Shown here: in pieces, positions 7,960 to 14,363 of the stretch | Layout of the letters: every line of letters starts with the position of its first letter | How positions within the stretch are numbered: the stretch's first letter is position 1 | The notes under the pieces: model-generated | What the model was told of the DNA's origin: nothing | The model's database searches: none | What the model saw: the letters and a program-made list of their open reading frames with translations, nothing else | Made by a program: the position numbers and the translations under genes | NCBI GenBank assembly: GCA_964650905.1 | Contig: CAZYVH010000047.1 | Span: 1-20,989 of the forward strand | DNA length: 20,989 bases | Direction: 5' to 3' | Source: SZUA-36 sp964650905 | GTDB lineage: Bacteria > Pseudomonadota > Gammaproteobacteria > Xanthomonadales > SZUA-36

Positions 7960-8694
7960 ATGATAACAATCCTCAGGCAGTCGTGGCGCTCGCTACGCGA
8001 CAGCTTCATGGATTTACTGCCCATTATCCTGGTGATAGTTTTCTTCCAGTTTGTTGTCCTGCAACAACCCTTGCCCGGTCTGGCGAAACTGCTTGGCGGT
8101 CTCCTGATGGTGCTGCTGGGCCTGGCTTGTTTTATCAATGGCCTGAAGCTGGCGTTATTTCCGCTGGGTGAAGAGATGGCTTTTGATTTTGTGCGCGCGG
8201 GACGGCTGTGGTGGTTATTCCTGTTTGCCTTCACGCTGGGTTTTGGCACCACCGTGGCCGAACCGGCACTGATCGCAATCTGTGACGAGGCTGCTCAGGC
8301 TGCCGCCACCGGTGGTATGATCGTTAACAGTACCGGAGCCATGCACGATTTCGCCCTCGGCCTGCGTTTGAGCGTGGCACTTGCGGTGGGTATTGCGCTA
8401 ATAATTGGTGTGCTGCGAATATTGAAAGGCTGGCCCCTGCAATACCTGCTCATAGGTGGCTACGCCGGTGTGGTGGTCATGACCTGGTTCGCACCCGAGG
8501 AAATTGTCGGCATCGCCTACGATTCCGGCGCTGTCACCACCTCGACCGTGACGGTACCGCTGGTTGCGGCGCTCGGCGTTGGCCTGGCCAGCAGTATCCG
8601 GGGTCGTGACCCGATGCTGGACGGCTTTGGTCTGATTGCCCTGGCTTCACTGACACCGATGATTTTCGTGATGGCCTACGGAATGCTCATCTGA
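7960..8694 (+). CDS. DUF1538 membrane protein, first of a pair (UmpA-like)
   Basis: This 244-aa polytopic inner-membrane protein has about six to seven hydrophobic segments. The DUF1538 signatures are FGTTVAEPALIAI (T98-L104 core) and DSGAVTTSTVTVP (188-200), followed by DGFGLIALASLTPM. The downstream neighbour carries the same motifs, so the pair are paralogs. From memory, a paired DUF1538 set in Halomonas (UmpA/UmpB) was reported to work as a two-component Na+(Li+,K+)/H+ antiporter. By analogy this gene and its neighbour would form one cation/proton exchanger. GGAGAG lies 6 bases before the ATG. An in-frame upstream start at 7933 lacks such a site. A TATATT box at 7929-7934 may be the promoter -10, with a poor -35. 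The stop overlaps the start of the second gene (TGATG). Confidence 0.87.
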   Translation: MITILRQSWRSLRDSFMDLLPIILVIVFFQFVVLQQPLPGLAKLLGGLLMVLLGLACFINGLKLALFPLGEEMAFDFVRAGRLWWLFLFAFTLGFGTTVAEPALIAICDEAAQAAATGGMIVNSTGAMHDFALGLRLSVALAVGIALIIGVLRILKGWPLQYLLIGGYAGVVVMTWFAPEEIVGIAYDSGAVTTSTVTVPLVAALGVGLASSIRGRDPMLDGFGLIALASLTPMIFVMAYGMLI

Positions 8695-9473
8695 TGAACG
8701 CGGTCACCGGCTTCGGAATGACAATGCTCACATTGCTGCGTGATGTGTTGCCGATCATCCTGATCCTGTTTGCTTTTCAGTTGTTGGTATTACGCCGGCC
8801 CGTCAGGAAGCCGGCGCAGGTGTCCGTAGGCCTCATTCTTACCGTCGTTGGTCTGGCCCTGTTTCTCGAAGGGCTCGATCTGGTATTGTTTCCCATCGGC
8901 AGATTGATGGCGGAGCAACTGACCGCACCGGGGTTTGTTTATGGCGAGCACGCGACGTTGCCCGAATACGCCGACTGGACGCGTTACTACTGGGTGTATG
9001 TGTTTGCTGCCGCGGTGGGCTTTGCGAGCACCATTGCGGAACCCGCCCTGATTGCTGTTGCCATCAAGGCCAGCCAGGTATCAGGTGGCATCATCGGTGT
9101 CAACGGCCTGCGTTTTGCCGTCGCGATTGGGGTGGCGGCCGGTGTCGCGCTGGGAACATTGCGCATCGTAACCGGCACACCACTGCACTGGTTTATTATT
9201 ACTGGCTATCTGCTGGTTATCACGCAAACATTTTTTGCACCGAAGAGCATCATACCGCTGGCGTTTGATTCCGGTGGTGTAACGACGTCGACCGTGACGG
9301 TACCGCTGGTTGCGGCGTTGGGGCTGGGTTTATCCGAGACCATTCCTGGCCGCAGCCCCTTGCTGGACGGTTTCGGTCTGATCGCATTCGCCAGTTTATT
9401 CCCAATAATCAGCGTGATGGCTTATGCCCAGTTGAGCGTGTGGCGCGCGCGCATTGGCAATGGGCATGGCTGA
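8694..9473 (+). CDS. DUF1538 membrane protein, second of a pair (UmpB-like)
   Basis: This 259-aa polytopic membrane protein is paralogous to the preceding gene. TIAEPAL (113-119) and DSGGVTTSTVTVPLVAALG (from D192) align with the same motifs there, and both end with DGFGLIA. It differs by a polar insertion (about 76-97, GEHATLPEYADWTRYYW) between membrane segments, which may be a periplasmic loop. Conserved Asp, Glu, Ser and Thr inside the membrane motifs are plausible cation-coordinating residues. It is translated by stop/start overlap with the first gene, which suggests equal stoichiometry and a hetero-oligomer. The gap to the PII-like gene is 33 bases with a very strong ribosome binding site. 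Confidence 0.87.
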   Translation: MNAVTGFGMTMLTLLRDVLPIILILFAFQLLVLRRPVRKPAQVSVGLILTVVGLALFLEGLDLVLFPIGRLMAEQLTAPGFVYGEHATLPEYADWTRYYWVYVFAAAVGFASTIAEPALIAVAIKASQVSGGIIGVNGLRFAVAIGVAAGVALGTLRIVTGTPLHWFIITGYLLVITQTFFAPKSIIPLAFDSGGVTTSTVTVPLVAALGLGLSETIPGRSPLLDGFGLIAFASLFPIISVMAYAQLSVWRARIGNGHG

Positions 9474-9506
9474 ACTGAGAATATATAACCCCGAGGAGGA
9501 TTTTCC

Positions 9507-9857
9507 ATGCATTTTAAATTGATCATCGTCATGGCTGAAGACGCCAAGACCCAGGCCGTTCTGACTGCCGCCCGTGATGCCGGGGCAACCGGCGCCACCG
9601 TGCTCAACCAGGCCCGCGGTGAGGGTATTATCCCGTCCAAAACTTTTCTGGGCCTGAGTATCAATGCCCAGGTAGACGTGTTGCTGATGCTGGTCGAAGA
9701 GCACCTCAGCCGCCAGATCATGGAAAAGGTAGCGGAAGCCGGGGATTTTGACACTGCACCGGGAACCGGCATCTGTTTCCAACTCGATGTTGAGGATGCC
9801 ATTGGCGTCCGTCACCAGATCTCCGCTCTGACAGAGGTCGTGGAGGATCAGATATGA
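9507..9857 (+). CDS. PII-like (GlnB/GlnK superfamily) regulator with shortened T-loop
   Basis: This 116-aa protein follows the PII fold: beta1 MHFKLIIVMA, an alpha helix, beta2 GATGATVLNQARGEG, a short T-loop region, beta3 INAQVDVLLMLV, a second helix and a C-terminal PGTGICFQLDVEDAIGV strand at the B-loop position. The T-loop appears shorter than in GlnB, and the tyrosine that is uridylylated there is absent, so classical GlnD-type control is unlikely. PII proteins bind ATP, ADP or other small effectors and clamp onto membrane transporters. Here the obvious partners are the two DUF1538 proteins encoded just upstream. A GAGGAGGA Shine-Dalgarno precedes the ATG. The stop overlaps the CBS start (ATGA). 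Confidence 0.85.
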   Translation: MHFKLIIVMAEDAKTQAVLTAARDAGATGATVLNQARGEGIIPSKTFLGLSINAQVDVLLMLVEEHLSRQIMEKVAEAGDFDTAPGTGICFQLDVEDAIGVRHQISALTEVVEDQI

Positions 9858-10264
9858 GCCAGCCCAAAAGAAAGCTTGTACGCGTCAGCCAGGTCATGAA
9901 AACTGGCGTTGATATTGTTGACAGCATGTTGACAGTGGCCGAAGTGCTGGAAAACCTGAAATACCCTGAGACACGTACCATTATTGTTGACAAGCGGCAC
10001 GCAGATGATGAATACGGTGTCGTGATGTTCTCGGATGTCGCCCGCCACGTGTTGGCGCCGGGGCGTTCGCCGAAACGGGTCAATATTTACGAAGTCATGA
10101 CCAAGCCGGTCGTCAGTGTGGATGAAAACATGGATATCCGTTACTGCGCCCGTCTGTTCGACAATTTTGGATTATCACGCGCACCGGTTATCAAAAATGG
10201 TGAAATTATCGGTCTGGTCAGTTATACGGACATTGTCCTCAACGGTATCAGAATATTAGATTGA
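9854..10264 (+). CDS. Two-CBS-domain protein of the DUF1538/PII operon
   Basis: This 136-aa soluble protein has two CBS domains. The first (about 10-65) is VSQVMKTGVDIVDSMLTVAE, TIIVDK and YGVVMFSDVARHV. The second (about 75-133) is IYEVMTKPVVSVDENMDIRY, LSRAPVI and IIGLVSYTDIVLNGI. It is expected to bind adenine nucleotides. Translation is coupled to the PII-like gene (ATGA overlap), so it is part of the same operon and probably the same regulatory device. It is unlike the other CBS protein in this window (start 7518) in both motifs and tail. The last 17 bases overlap the end of the convergent SLC13-type gene, and I see no terminator between the two operons. Confidence 0.88.
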   Translation: MSQPKRKLVRVSQVMKTGVDIVDSMLTVAEVLENLKYPETRTIIVDKRHADDEYGVVMFSDVARHVLAPGRSPKRVNIYEVMTKPVVSVDENMDIRYCARLFDNFGLSRAPVIKNGEIIGLVSYTDIVLNGIRILD

Positions 10265-12086
10265 CAACCGTCAGCATGACCACCAGGAAGATGACTGACA
10301 TACCCAGACCAACGCGTACAAAATCTGCGACGCGATAACCGCCGGGTCCGATGATCAGGGCGTTGACCTGGTGGGTCGGGAGGATAAATGCATTGGAAGT
10401 GGAAAGGCCGACAATCAGTGCGTATGTGGTCGGATTTGCGCCGGTTGCCAGCGCGATACTGATCGCGATCGGGACCAGGATGGTGGTAGCCCCCACGTTT
10501 GACATGACCAGGCTGAAAACTGTGGCCAGCACGGCAATCACGATCTGTACCGCGATGTCTGGCATGCCCCCCAGCATGACCATGGCCTGTTGGGCGATCC
10601 ATGCTGCGGTACCGGTCAGTTCCATGGCGAGACCCAGCGGGATAAGGCTGGCGACCAGGAACACCGTTTTCCAGCTGACCGAATTGTAGGCTTCATCCAT
10701 GGTCAATACATTGGTCAGCACCATACCAAGTGCGCCGACCAGCAGGGCAATGGAAAGTTTGAAGTCGGTAAACAGGATCATGCTGATCGAGAGCGCAAAA
10801 AACAGCAGGGCGTGGGCCACTTTTTTTGGTCGCTGTTCTTCCTTTGGTATATCTGTTACCACAATAAAATCGTGTTCTTTTTGCAGGGCAGATAAATCCC
10901 GCCAGGTACTGTGACTGACCAGGCAGTCGCCGGCCTGCATGACTTCCTTGCGCAGGTCTTCGCTATAGATCGTCCCGCGCCGGTTGATGGCCAGCACACT
11001 GATGCCATAGCGCTTGCGCAAGCGGGCTTTTTCAATAGACCGACCGATCATTTTTGAACCGGGTGGAATGACGACCTCTGCGATCCCTGCCCGGCTGTGG
11101 TTGAACAGACCACCAAAGGTTTTTACCCTCGGTTGCAAGCGACAATGATTGTCCAGTGCATAGCGCCCCACAACGTCACGGTTGCCCATGACACCAAGGA
11201 TTGTGCCAACCCAGATCATTTCATCTGCTGGCGGCGCCATACGCGGTTCATCGACATTACGGATGGCCAGTAGCCGTGGTGCACCGGGGAGGTTTTCTGC
11301 ATCACGTACCTGCATTCCAACAAGCGGGCTGTCAACGGTCACCAGCAGTTCATAAACGTCACCCTTGATGTCATAGGTCTCCTCAAAATACGCCTTGGTC
11401 TGGGCAGGTGTCACGGATGATTCGGCAATGTTGTCGGGTAACAGCCATTTGCCGATGGTCAAAAAGTACAGGATGCCCACCCCCAGCAGTGCCAGACCCA
11501 CGGGTGCCACGTCAAAAAGCTCGAAATGGCCGAGGGTTGCAGCACCCGGTGGCAAGGCGGCATTGGATGTCTGTATCAGGTCATTGAGGAGAATCAGCGG
11601 GGAGGAACCCACCATGGTGATGGTGCCACCCATGATGGCGCAGAACCCCATGGGCATGAGCAGACGTGACAGCGGGATTTCGGTACGTGCCGAAATACGT
11701 GATACGACGGGTAGAAACAGGGCTGTGGCGCCTACGTTTTGCATCATGCTGGATATGATGCCCACGGTGCCAGAAATGAGCGGGATAATGCGCCTGGCGG
11801 TTTTCCCACCCACACGCAGAATAAAAGCCGCGACCACGGTCATCACACCGGTGCGATCGAGACCGGCCCCGAGAATCATGACCGCGATGATGGAAATGAC
11901 CGCGTTGGAGGCAAAGCCATTGAAGAGCAGGTCCCCAGGTACCAGACCCAGTAAACCCAGCAACACCATCATGCTGGCGGCCACCACGTCTATCCTGACA
12001 ACTTCAAATATGAACAGGCCGATGGTCAGGACCAGCACGGCCAGGAGCAGCATCATGTCACCGGTCAATGTAAGGCCTGATTCCAT
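10248..12086 (-). CDS. SLC13/DASS-type transporter with two RCK_C (TrkA-C) domains
   Basis: This 612-aa inner-membrane carrier has two hydrophobic halves (about 10-220 and 423-612) flanking a soluble central region with two TrkA-C/RCK_C domains. The first is about 245-310 (YELLVTVDSPLVGMQVRDAE) and the second about 335-400 (IAEVVIPPGSKMIGRSIEKA). Each half has the helix-hairpin motif expected at the substrate/Na+ site: QNVGAT (116-121) and SNVGAT (529-534). The family typically moves sulfate, dicarboxylates or related anions with Na+. RCK_C domains often bind nucleotides, including c-di-AMP in some bacteria. AAGGA lies very close to the ATG at 12086, and Met11/Met12 are alternative starts. 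It follows trmB by 18 bases, probably in one operon with nhaD. Confidence 0.88.
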   Translation of the reverse strand: MESGLTLTGDMMLLLAVLVLTIGLFIFEVVRIDVVAASMMVLLGLLGLVPGDLLFNGFASNAVISIIAVMILGAGLDRTGVMTVVAAFILRVGGKTARRIIPLISGTVGIISSMMQNVGATALFLPVVSRISARTEIPLSRLLMPMGFCAIMGGTITMVGSSPLILLNDLIQTSNAALPPGAATLGHFELFDVAPVGLALLGVGILYFLTIGKWLLPDNIAESSVTPAQTKAYFEETYDIKGDVYELLVTVDSPLVGMQVRDAENLPGAPRLLAIRNVDEPRMAPPADEMIWVGTILGVMGNRDVVGRYALDNHCRLQPRVKTFGGLFNHSRAGIAEVVIPPGSKMIGRSIEKARLRKRYGISVLAINRRGTIYSEDLRKEVMQAGDCLVSHSTWRDLSALQKEHDFIVVTDIPKEEQRPKKVAHALLFFALSISMILFTDFKLSIALLVGALGMVLTNVLTMDEAYNSVSWKTVFLVASLIPLGLAMELTGTAAWIAQQAMVMLGGMPDIAVQIVIAVLATVFSLVMSNVGATTILVPIAISIALATGANPTTYALIVGLSTSNAFILPTHQVNALIIGPGGYRVADFVRVGLGMSVIFLVVMLTVVNLIF

Positions 12087-12104
12087 GGTCCTTATCGTAC
12101 TGAT

Positions 12105-12752
12105 TCAGCAGCGCGCAAACAACAGGTCATATACATTGTGACCGAGACGCTCTGCGCGTTTTTCATACTTGGTATAAGGACGCCAATGTGGGCGCTCACA
12201 AAACGCTCTGTTGGGTGAAAGGTTAACAAATTTATGGTTGGCCAGCAGCACTTCTCGCATGTGTTGTGCATAGGGTTGCCAGTCTGTCGCCAGGTGCAAA
12301 ACTCCATCCGGTTTGATTAACCGTGCCAGCAGGTCGACAAAATCCGGTTGGATCAGACGTCGTTTGTGGTGGCGCTTTTTTGGCCATGGATCGGGGAAAT
12401 AAATACGTGCCCCGGCAAGGTTGCCCGGGGCGACGCGTTGTTGCAGAAAGGTTACGGCGTCCGTCGCGGCGATTCGGACATTGGTGATTAGGTGTTCTTC
12501 AAGCGCCAACAGCAAGTGCCCGACACCCGGTTTGTGTACTTCGATACCAATAAAGTCCGTGTCCGGCTCGGAGCGGGCCATTTGCCACAATGACTCACCG
12601 TTGCCAAAGCCAATCTCGATGACGACATCGGCGTTACGACCGAATAGTTCATTGGTATCTATGGTACCGGTAGCGTCACCGATGCCAAACCGTGGCCACA
12701 ACTCGTCCAGTGCCCGTTGTTGCGCGGTTGTCAATCGCCCCTTGCGCAGCAC
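12105..12752 (-). CDS. trmB: tRNA (guanine-46-N7)-methyltransferase TrmB
   Basis: The enzyme methylates G46 of tRNA variable loops using SAM. The SAM-binding motif is VIEIGFGNGESL. The family signatures GIEVHKPGVG, YFPDPWPKKRHHKRR and LATDWQPYAQHM follow, and the protein ends TKYEKRAERLGHNVYDLLF. From the GTG at 12752 the product is 215 aa. However, the codons upstream in the same frame encode KKRRPIRSF directly before VLRKG, and RxIRSFVxRxGR is conserved in TrmB proteins. The true N-terminus is therefore upstream. No ATG, GTG or TTG exists there before the in-frame stop. The best candidate is a CTG at 12794 that overlaps the nhaD stop codon, giving about 229 aa. I report the GTG boundary as the minimum extent. 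Confidence 0.93.
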   Translation of the reverse strand: MLRKGRLTTAQQRALDELWPRFGIGDATGTIDTNELFGRNADVVIEIGFGNGESLWQMARSEPDTDFIGIEVHKPGVGHLLLALEEHLITNVRIAATDAVTFLQQRVAPGNLAGARIYFPDPWPKKRHHKRRLIQPDFVDLLARLIKPDGVLHLATDWQPYAQHMREVLLANHKFVNLSPNRAFCERPHWRPYTKYEKRAERLGHNVYDLLFARC

Positions 12753-12790
12753 AAAACTGCGTATGGGTCGTCGTTTTTTGTCAGTGCCGC

Positions 12791-14161
12791 TCAGTGTGCC
12801 GGTATCGCGCTGGCGACGTGACTCATCTCAAGCGGATCGTTATACCAGTGGAAAAAGAAATAGAAGATCAGACTGCACATGACGAGGGTTGCGAGCATTG
12901 CCGGTGTTCCGTAGCGAAACCAGACCCATGGTGTGATCGCCAGTGAGGGATCGTTCTCCTTCCTGGCCAGACGCTCAGAAATCGTCACGATGTACACATT
13001 GGCCGTTGAGCCGATGTGGGTGCCGTTGCCACCCATACCAACACCGGCGGCCAGCGCCCACCATAGTGGTGTGACGTTGATGCCCGAGGCTTCCATACCC
13101 AGCAGGATGGGTATCATTGCTGCAGTGAACGGGATGTTGTCGATTGCTGCCGACAGGAAGGCCGCAGCCCATAACAACACAATCGTCGCGGTAAACAGGT
13201 CTTGTTTCACAAACGGGATGATGAATTGCCCCAGGTAGCGCAAAAAACCGCTGTGTTCAACACCACCCACGACGATGAACAATGAAATGAAAAAAATCAG
13301 CAACGGGATTTCAACATCTTCCATTGCATGCTCCATTTCAACCCTTCTGGCGATGAACAGTAACAGGGTCAGACCGGCTGCAGAGACCATCCACGGCTCC
13401 CAGCCGATCCGGTTGTGCACCGTGAACAGGATCACCATCAGACCAAGTACCAATAGCGACTGGTTCCACAGTTTGCGGTCCGCATACTCGACGGTTTCAG
13501 TAAACTCGCCCTCGGGTTTCATCGCCAGTTCCTTACGGAACAGGAAGCGCAACACAAGCAGTACGGTGACCCAGGCCGCAAAAGTCATTTCAAACATGTG
13601 GTCCAAAAACGTATTGAAGTCGATACCCTTGGCGGAACCAATCATCAGGTTGGGTGGATCGCCCACCAGTGTGGCGACACCACCGGTGTCGGAAAGCAGG
13701 GCCGCGGCCAGCAGGAACGGAATCGGGTTAACCTTCATGGCACGCGCGATGAGGATAATCAGGGGTCCAAAAATGACCACCGTGGTGACGTTATCCAGCA
13801 GCAGTGACAGCACCGAGACCGAAGTGCCCAGCAATACAAGCAGCATGAATTGCCGGCCTTTGCTTTTCCTGGCCATGTAGACCGCCAGGGCTTCAAAGCC
13901 GCCGGTCGGAATCATGATTGAGACGATGGCCATCATGCAGCCCAGCAGGAAGACGACGTTCCAGTCGATCGCGTGGACCGCCAGATCTGCGTCATAAAAA
14001 CCGTAATACTGACCGGCGATAATCATCAGGATGGCGCCCATCATGGCAAATTTGGCACGATGGAAACCGTGCAAGGATTCGGTGAAGATTCCAATGAAAG
14101 TCAGTACCAGGATGATGCCTGAAATCATCATTGAATCGTTCATGACAAGAAGTTCTGTCAT
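12791..14161 (-). CDS. NhaD-type Na+/H+ antiporter (ArsB/NhaD superfamily)
   Basis: This 456-aa polytopic inner-membrane protein has ten or more hydrophobic helices. The diagnostic signatures of the ArsB/NhaD group are DNVTTVV (123-129), LLSDTGGVATLVGDPPNLMI (around 160-175) and, in the second half, DNIPFTAAMIP and GGNGTHIGSTANV. NhaD proteins exchange Na+ or Li+ for H+. Without a search I cannot fully exclude an arsenite permease, but there are no ars genes nearby. GGAG lies 10 bases before the ATG at 14161. A sigma70-like promoter is visible upstream, shared in an intergenic region with divergent metK. It is the first gene of the nhaD, trmB, SLC13-type operon. The symbol is left blank because substrate assignment needs confirmation. 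Confidence 0.87.
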   Translation of the reverse strand: MTELLVMNDSMMISGIILVLTFIGIFTESLHGFHRAKFAMMGAILMIIAGQYYGFYDADLAVHAIDWNVVFLLGCMMAIVSIMIPTGGFEALAVYMARKSKGRQFMLLVLLGTSVSVLSLLLDNVTTVVIFGPLIILIARAMKVNPIPFLLAAALLSDTGGVATLVGDPPNLMIGSAKGIDFNTFLDHMFEMTFAAWVTVLLVLRFLFRKELAMKPEGEFTETVEYADRKLWNQSLLVLGLMVILFTVHNRIGWEPWMVSAAGLTLLLFIARRVEMEHAMEDVEIPLLIFFISLFIVVGGVEHSGFLRYLGQFIIPFVKQDLFTATIVLLWAAAFLSAAIDNIPFTAAMIPILLGMEASGINVTPLWWALAAGVGMGGNGTHIGSTANVYIVTISERLARKENDPSLAITPWVWFRYGTPAMLATLVMCSLIFYFFFHWYNDPLEMSHVASAIPAH

Positions 14162-14214
14162 TATTTGTTGTCTCCGGGTGGCATTGTTGGTCAGACGAGC
14201 AATGGTAAGTGCTC

Positions 14215-14244
14215 ATTATGCACTGAACGGTGTTGTGTTCACAA
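14215..14244 (-). promoter_or_regulatory. Candidate sigma70-like promoter for the nhaD-trmB-SLC13 operon
   Basis: On the minus strand TTGTGA (4 of 6) lies at 14244-14239, followed by an 18-bp spacer and CATAAT (5 of 6) at 14220-14215. Transcription would start near 14208, giving a leader of about 47 bases to the ATG at 14161. Confidence 0.42.
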
Positions 14245-14307
14245 TTACGCAATGTGCCCGGGTGGGTGAGCAAAACCCTGGGAAGATGCAAATCCATCTG
14301 CTTTCGC

Positions 14308-14349
14308 GTAAAATATATCTCTTAATTCGAATAAAGAGATATATATTAC
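14308..14349 (+). promoter_or_regulatory. 42-bp near-perfect palindrome at the metK promoter, probable operator
   Basis: The segment is symmetric about the C-G step at 14328/14329. Of its 21 base pairs, 19 are self-complementary; the mismatches are 14324/14333 and 14312/14345. The core arms are ATATATCTCTT (14313-14323) and AAGAGATATAT (14334-14344). It ends 1 base before the GGAG that serves metK. A TAAAAT box at 14309-14314 inside the left arm could be the -10, in which case a bound repressor would cover the promoter. A dyad of this length before metK-ahcY-metF suggests a methionine-cycle regulator. SahR, an ArsR-family repressor that responds to S-adenosylhomocysteine, is my first guess; MetJ boxes look different. 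No regulator gene lies in the window. Confidence 0.65.
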
Positions 14350-14363
14350 TGGAGTTAATGGAT

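Noticed and set aside
12791..14161. Arsenite permease (ArsB) as the identity of the NhaD-type gene
   Set aside because: Same superfamily, but there is no arsR, arsC or other ars gene nearby, and the surroundings are cation transport. Not fully excluded.
14257..14282. GC hairpin (CCCGGGT / ACCC-T-GGG) upstream of metK as a SAM or SAH riboswitch
   Set aside because: The stem has a bulge and lies upstream of the likely metK transcription start. None of the conserved bases of SAM-I, SAM-II, SAM-IV or SAH riboswitches can be found.
14031..14363. Upstream extension of metK
   Set aside because: The open frame continues through nhaD and the intergenic promoter region, but MetK proteins begin at LFTSESVSEGHPDK and the ribosome site fits 14364.
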